Positions 63,578 through 64,000 of a stretch of DNA of 64,000 nucleotides are shown here, piece by piece (within the stretch, counting starts at the first letter, position 1; each line of letters opens with the position of its first letter). Position numbers and translations under genes: made by a program. The notes below the pieces were generated by a model. The model searched no databases and had not been told where the DNA came from. It saw only the letters and a program-made list of their open reading frames with translations. The stretch is from Palsa-504 sp963744575 (lineage in GTDB: Bacteria; Actinomycetota; Actinomycetes; Streptosporangiales; Streptosporangiaceae). The DNA lies in contig CAVUUF010000003.1 of NCBI GenBank assembly GCA_963744575.1, forward strand, positions 1 to 64,000, given 5' to 3'.

Positions 63578-64000
63578 ATGCGACGCTTCCTAGCGATCAT
63601 CGCCATTCCCCTGCTGGCCTGCGTGGTCCTCGCGGGCTGCGGTTCGTCGAAGCCGGCTGCCTCGTCCTCGTCGTCCGCCTCGCCCTCCGCGGGCGCGAAC
63701 GGCGCCGTCACGGCCACCGGGACGTTCGACCAAACCCCGAAGGTGACCATCCCGAAGGCCAAGGCGGGCGCCAGCCTCACGGTCAGGACGCTCATCCAGG
63801 GCAGCGGTACCACCCTGACCCAGAGCGACGCCCTGGCCGCGAATTACGTCGTTTACACCTGGGACGGAACCACCTCATCGGAGAAGGGGAGCACCTTCTC
63901 CAGCGTCCCGGCACTCATCCCCAGCAAGACGCTGCCCGGCCTTCAGTCGGCGCTGATCGGTAAGAAGGTGGGCAGCCGAGTCCTCGCCGTGATCCCGCCC
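63578..64000 (+). CDS. FKBP-type peptidyl-prolyl isomerase lipoprotein, N-terminal part
   Basis: The frame runs off the window after 141 codons. ATG 63578 opens a lipoprotein signal (RRFLAIIAIPLLACVVLAGC, lipid on the last Cys) and a Ser/Ala-rich linker. The start of an FKBP-like pair of domains follows: TFDQTPKVTIPKAKAG, LTVRTLIQGSGTTLTQSD, LAANYVVYTWDGTTSSEKGS and TLPGLQSALIGKKVGSRVLA, then VIPP. It would fold exported proteins at the cell surface. Its position after pafA is conserved in actinomycetes. Confidence 0.9.
   Translation, partial: MRRFLAIIAIPLLACVVLAGCGSSKPAASSSSSASPSAGANGAVTATGTFDQTPKVTIPKAKAGASLTVRTLIQGSGTTLTQSDALAANYVVYTWDGTTSSEKGSTFSSVPALIPSKTLPGLQSALIGKKVGSRVLAVIPP

Noticed and set aside
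63660..63700. Tandem TCCTCG/TCGTCC repeat as a microsatellite
   Set aside because: It encodes the Ser/Ala linker normal after a lipoprotein Cys, so codon repetition explains it.
1..64000. CRISPR arrays, insertion sequences, prophage genes, rRNA
   Set aside because: No regularly spaced repeats, transposase or integrase motifs, phage structural genes or rRNA-like sequence were seen on reading both strands.

Overview
The window is 64 kb of very GC-rich DNA with actinomycete gene content: an alaS-ruvX-mltG-aroE block, a Pup-protein ligase (pafA), a deazaflavin (F420)-type oxidoreductase, a GlnR-like nitrogen box, GTG/TTG starts and 4-bp ATGA overlaps. It reads as chromosome of a soil-type actinomycete (Streptosporangiales/Streptomyces-like); nothing seen fixes the genus. 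No prophage, integrase, transposase, CRISPR array or rRNA was recognised. All calls come from reading the sequence; no database search was run.

Layout. 1-3.95 kb: end of alaS, ruvX, mltG and aroE, a compact + strand operon. 4-11.1 kb: a loose region in which intact genes (Nudix, HAD, OsmC, MscS, a 99-aa unknown) alternate with severed remnants of other genes (a DHFR-like reductase, VOC, MFS, ABC-2 permease, a DUF6629-like start, sigma region 4, a DEAD-box helicase). 11.2-14.1 kb: fatty-acid desaturase and RecQ. 14.3-25.2 kb: a complete L-rhamnose locus (kinase, aldolase/dehydrogenase, isomerase and a four-gene ABC importer on the minus strand) with a divergent LacI-type regulator and a palindromic operator between them. 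25.2-33.8 kb: mixed genes including HxlR/YceI, malQ, a tRNA-Pro(GGG) with a PD-(D/E)XK nuclease just downstream, a GT51 transglycosylase and GtrA. 33.9-36.5 kb: a NodI/NodJ-like ABC exporter with two permeases. 36.7-41.3 kb: an acyl-CoA oxidation operon. 41.4-43 kb: an ammonium transporter behind a GlnR-like box. 43.1-52.3 kb: a probable catabolic island made of a ThDP enzyme with a cyclase, an alpha/beta hydrolase, an XRE-cupin regulator, and a divergent operon of an M24 protein, E1 alpha, E1 beta and an aldehyde dehydrogenase. 52.5-62 kb: a glycan or cell-surface locus with nucleotide-sugar dehydrogenase, GT2, epimerase and four polytopic GT-C-like proteins, three of them paralogues. 62.1-64 kb: pafA and the start of an FKBP lipoprotein.

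The strongest unusual signals are: (1) a dispersed C/G-run repeat that sits in frame inside at least three unrelated genes, one of them exposed as an insertion by its own paralogues; (2) the family of three GT-C-like paralogues; (3) the M24 operon, whose M24 protein has Cys in place of a metal-ligand Asp, next to an orphan E1 pair and a cupin regulator with two exact operator-like repeats 40 bp apart; (4) the nuclease gene beside tRNA-Pro; (5) clusters of gene remnants.
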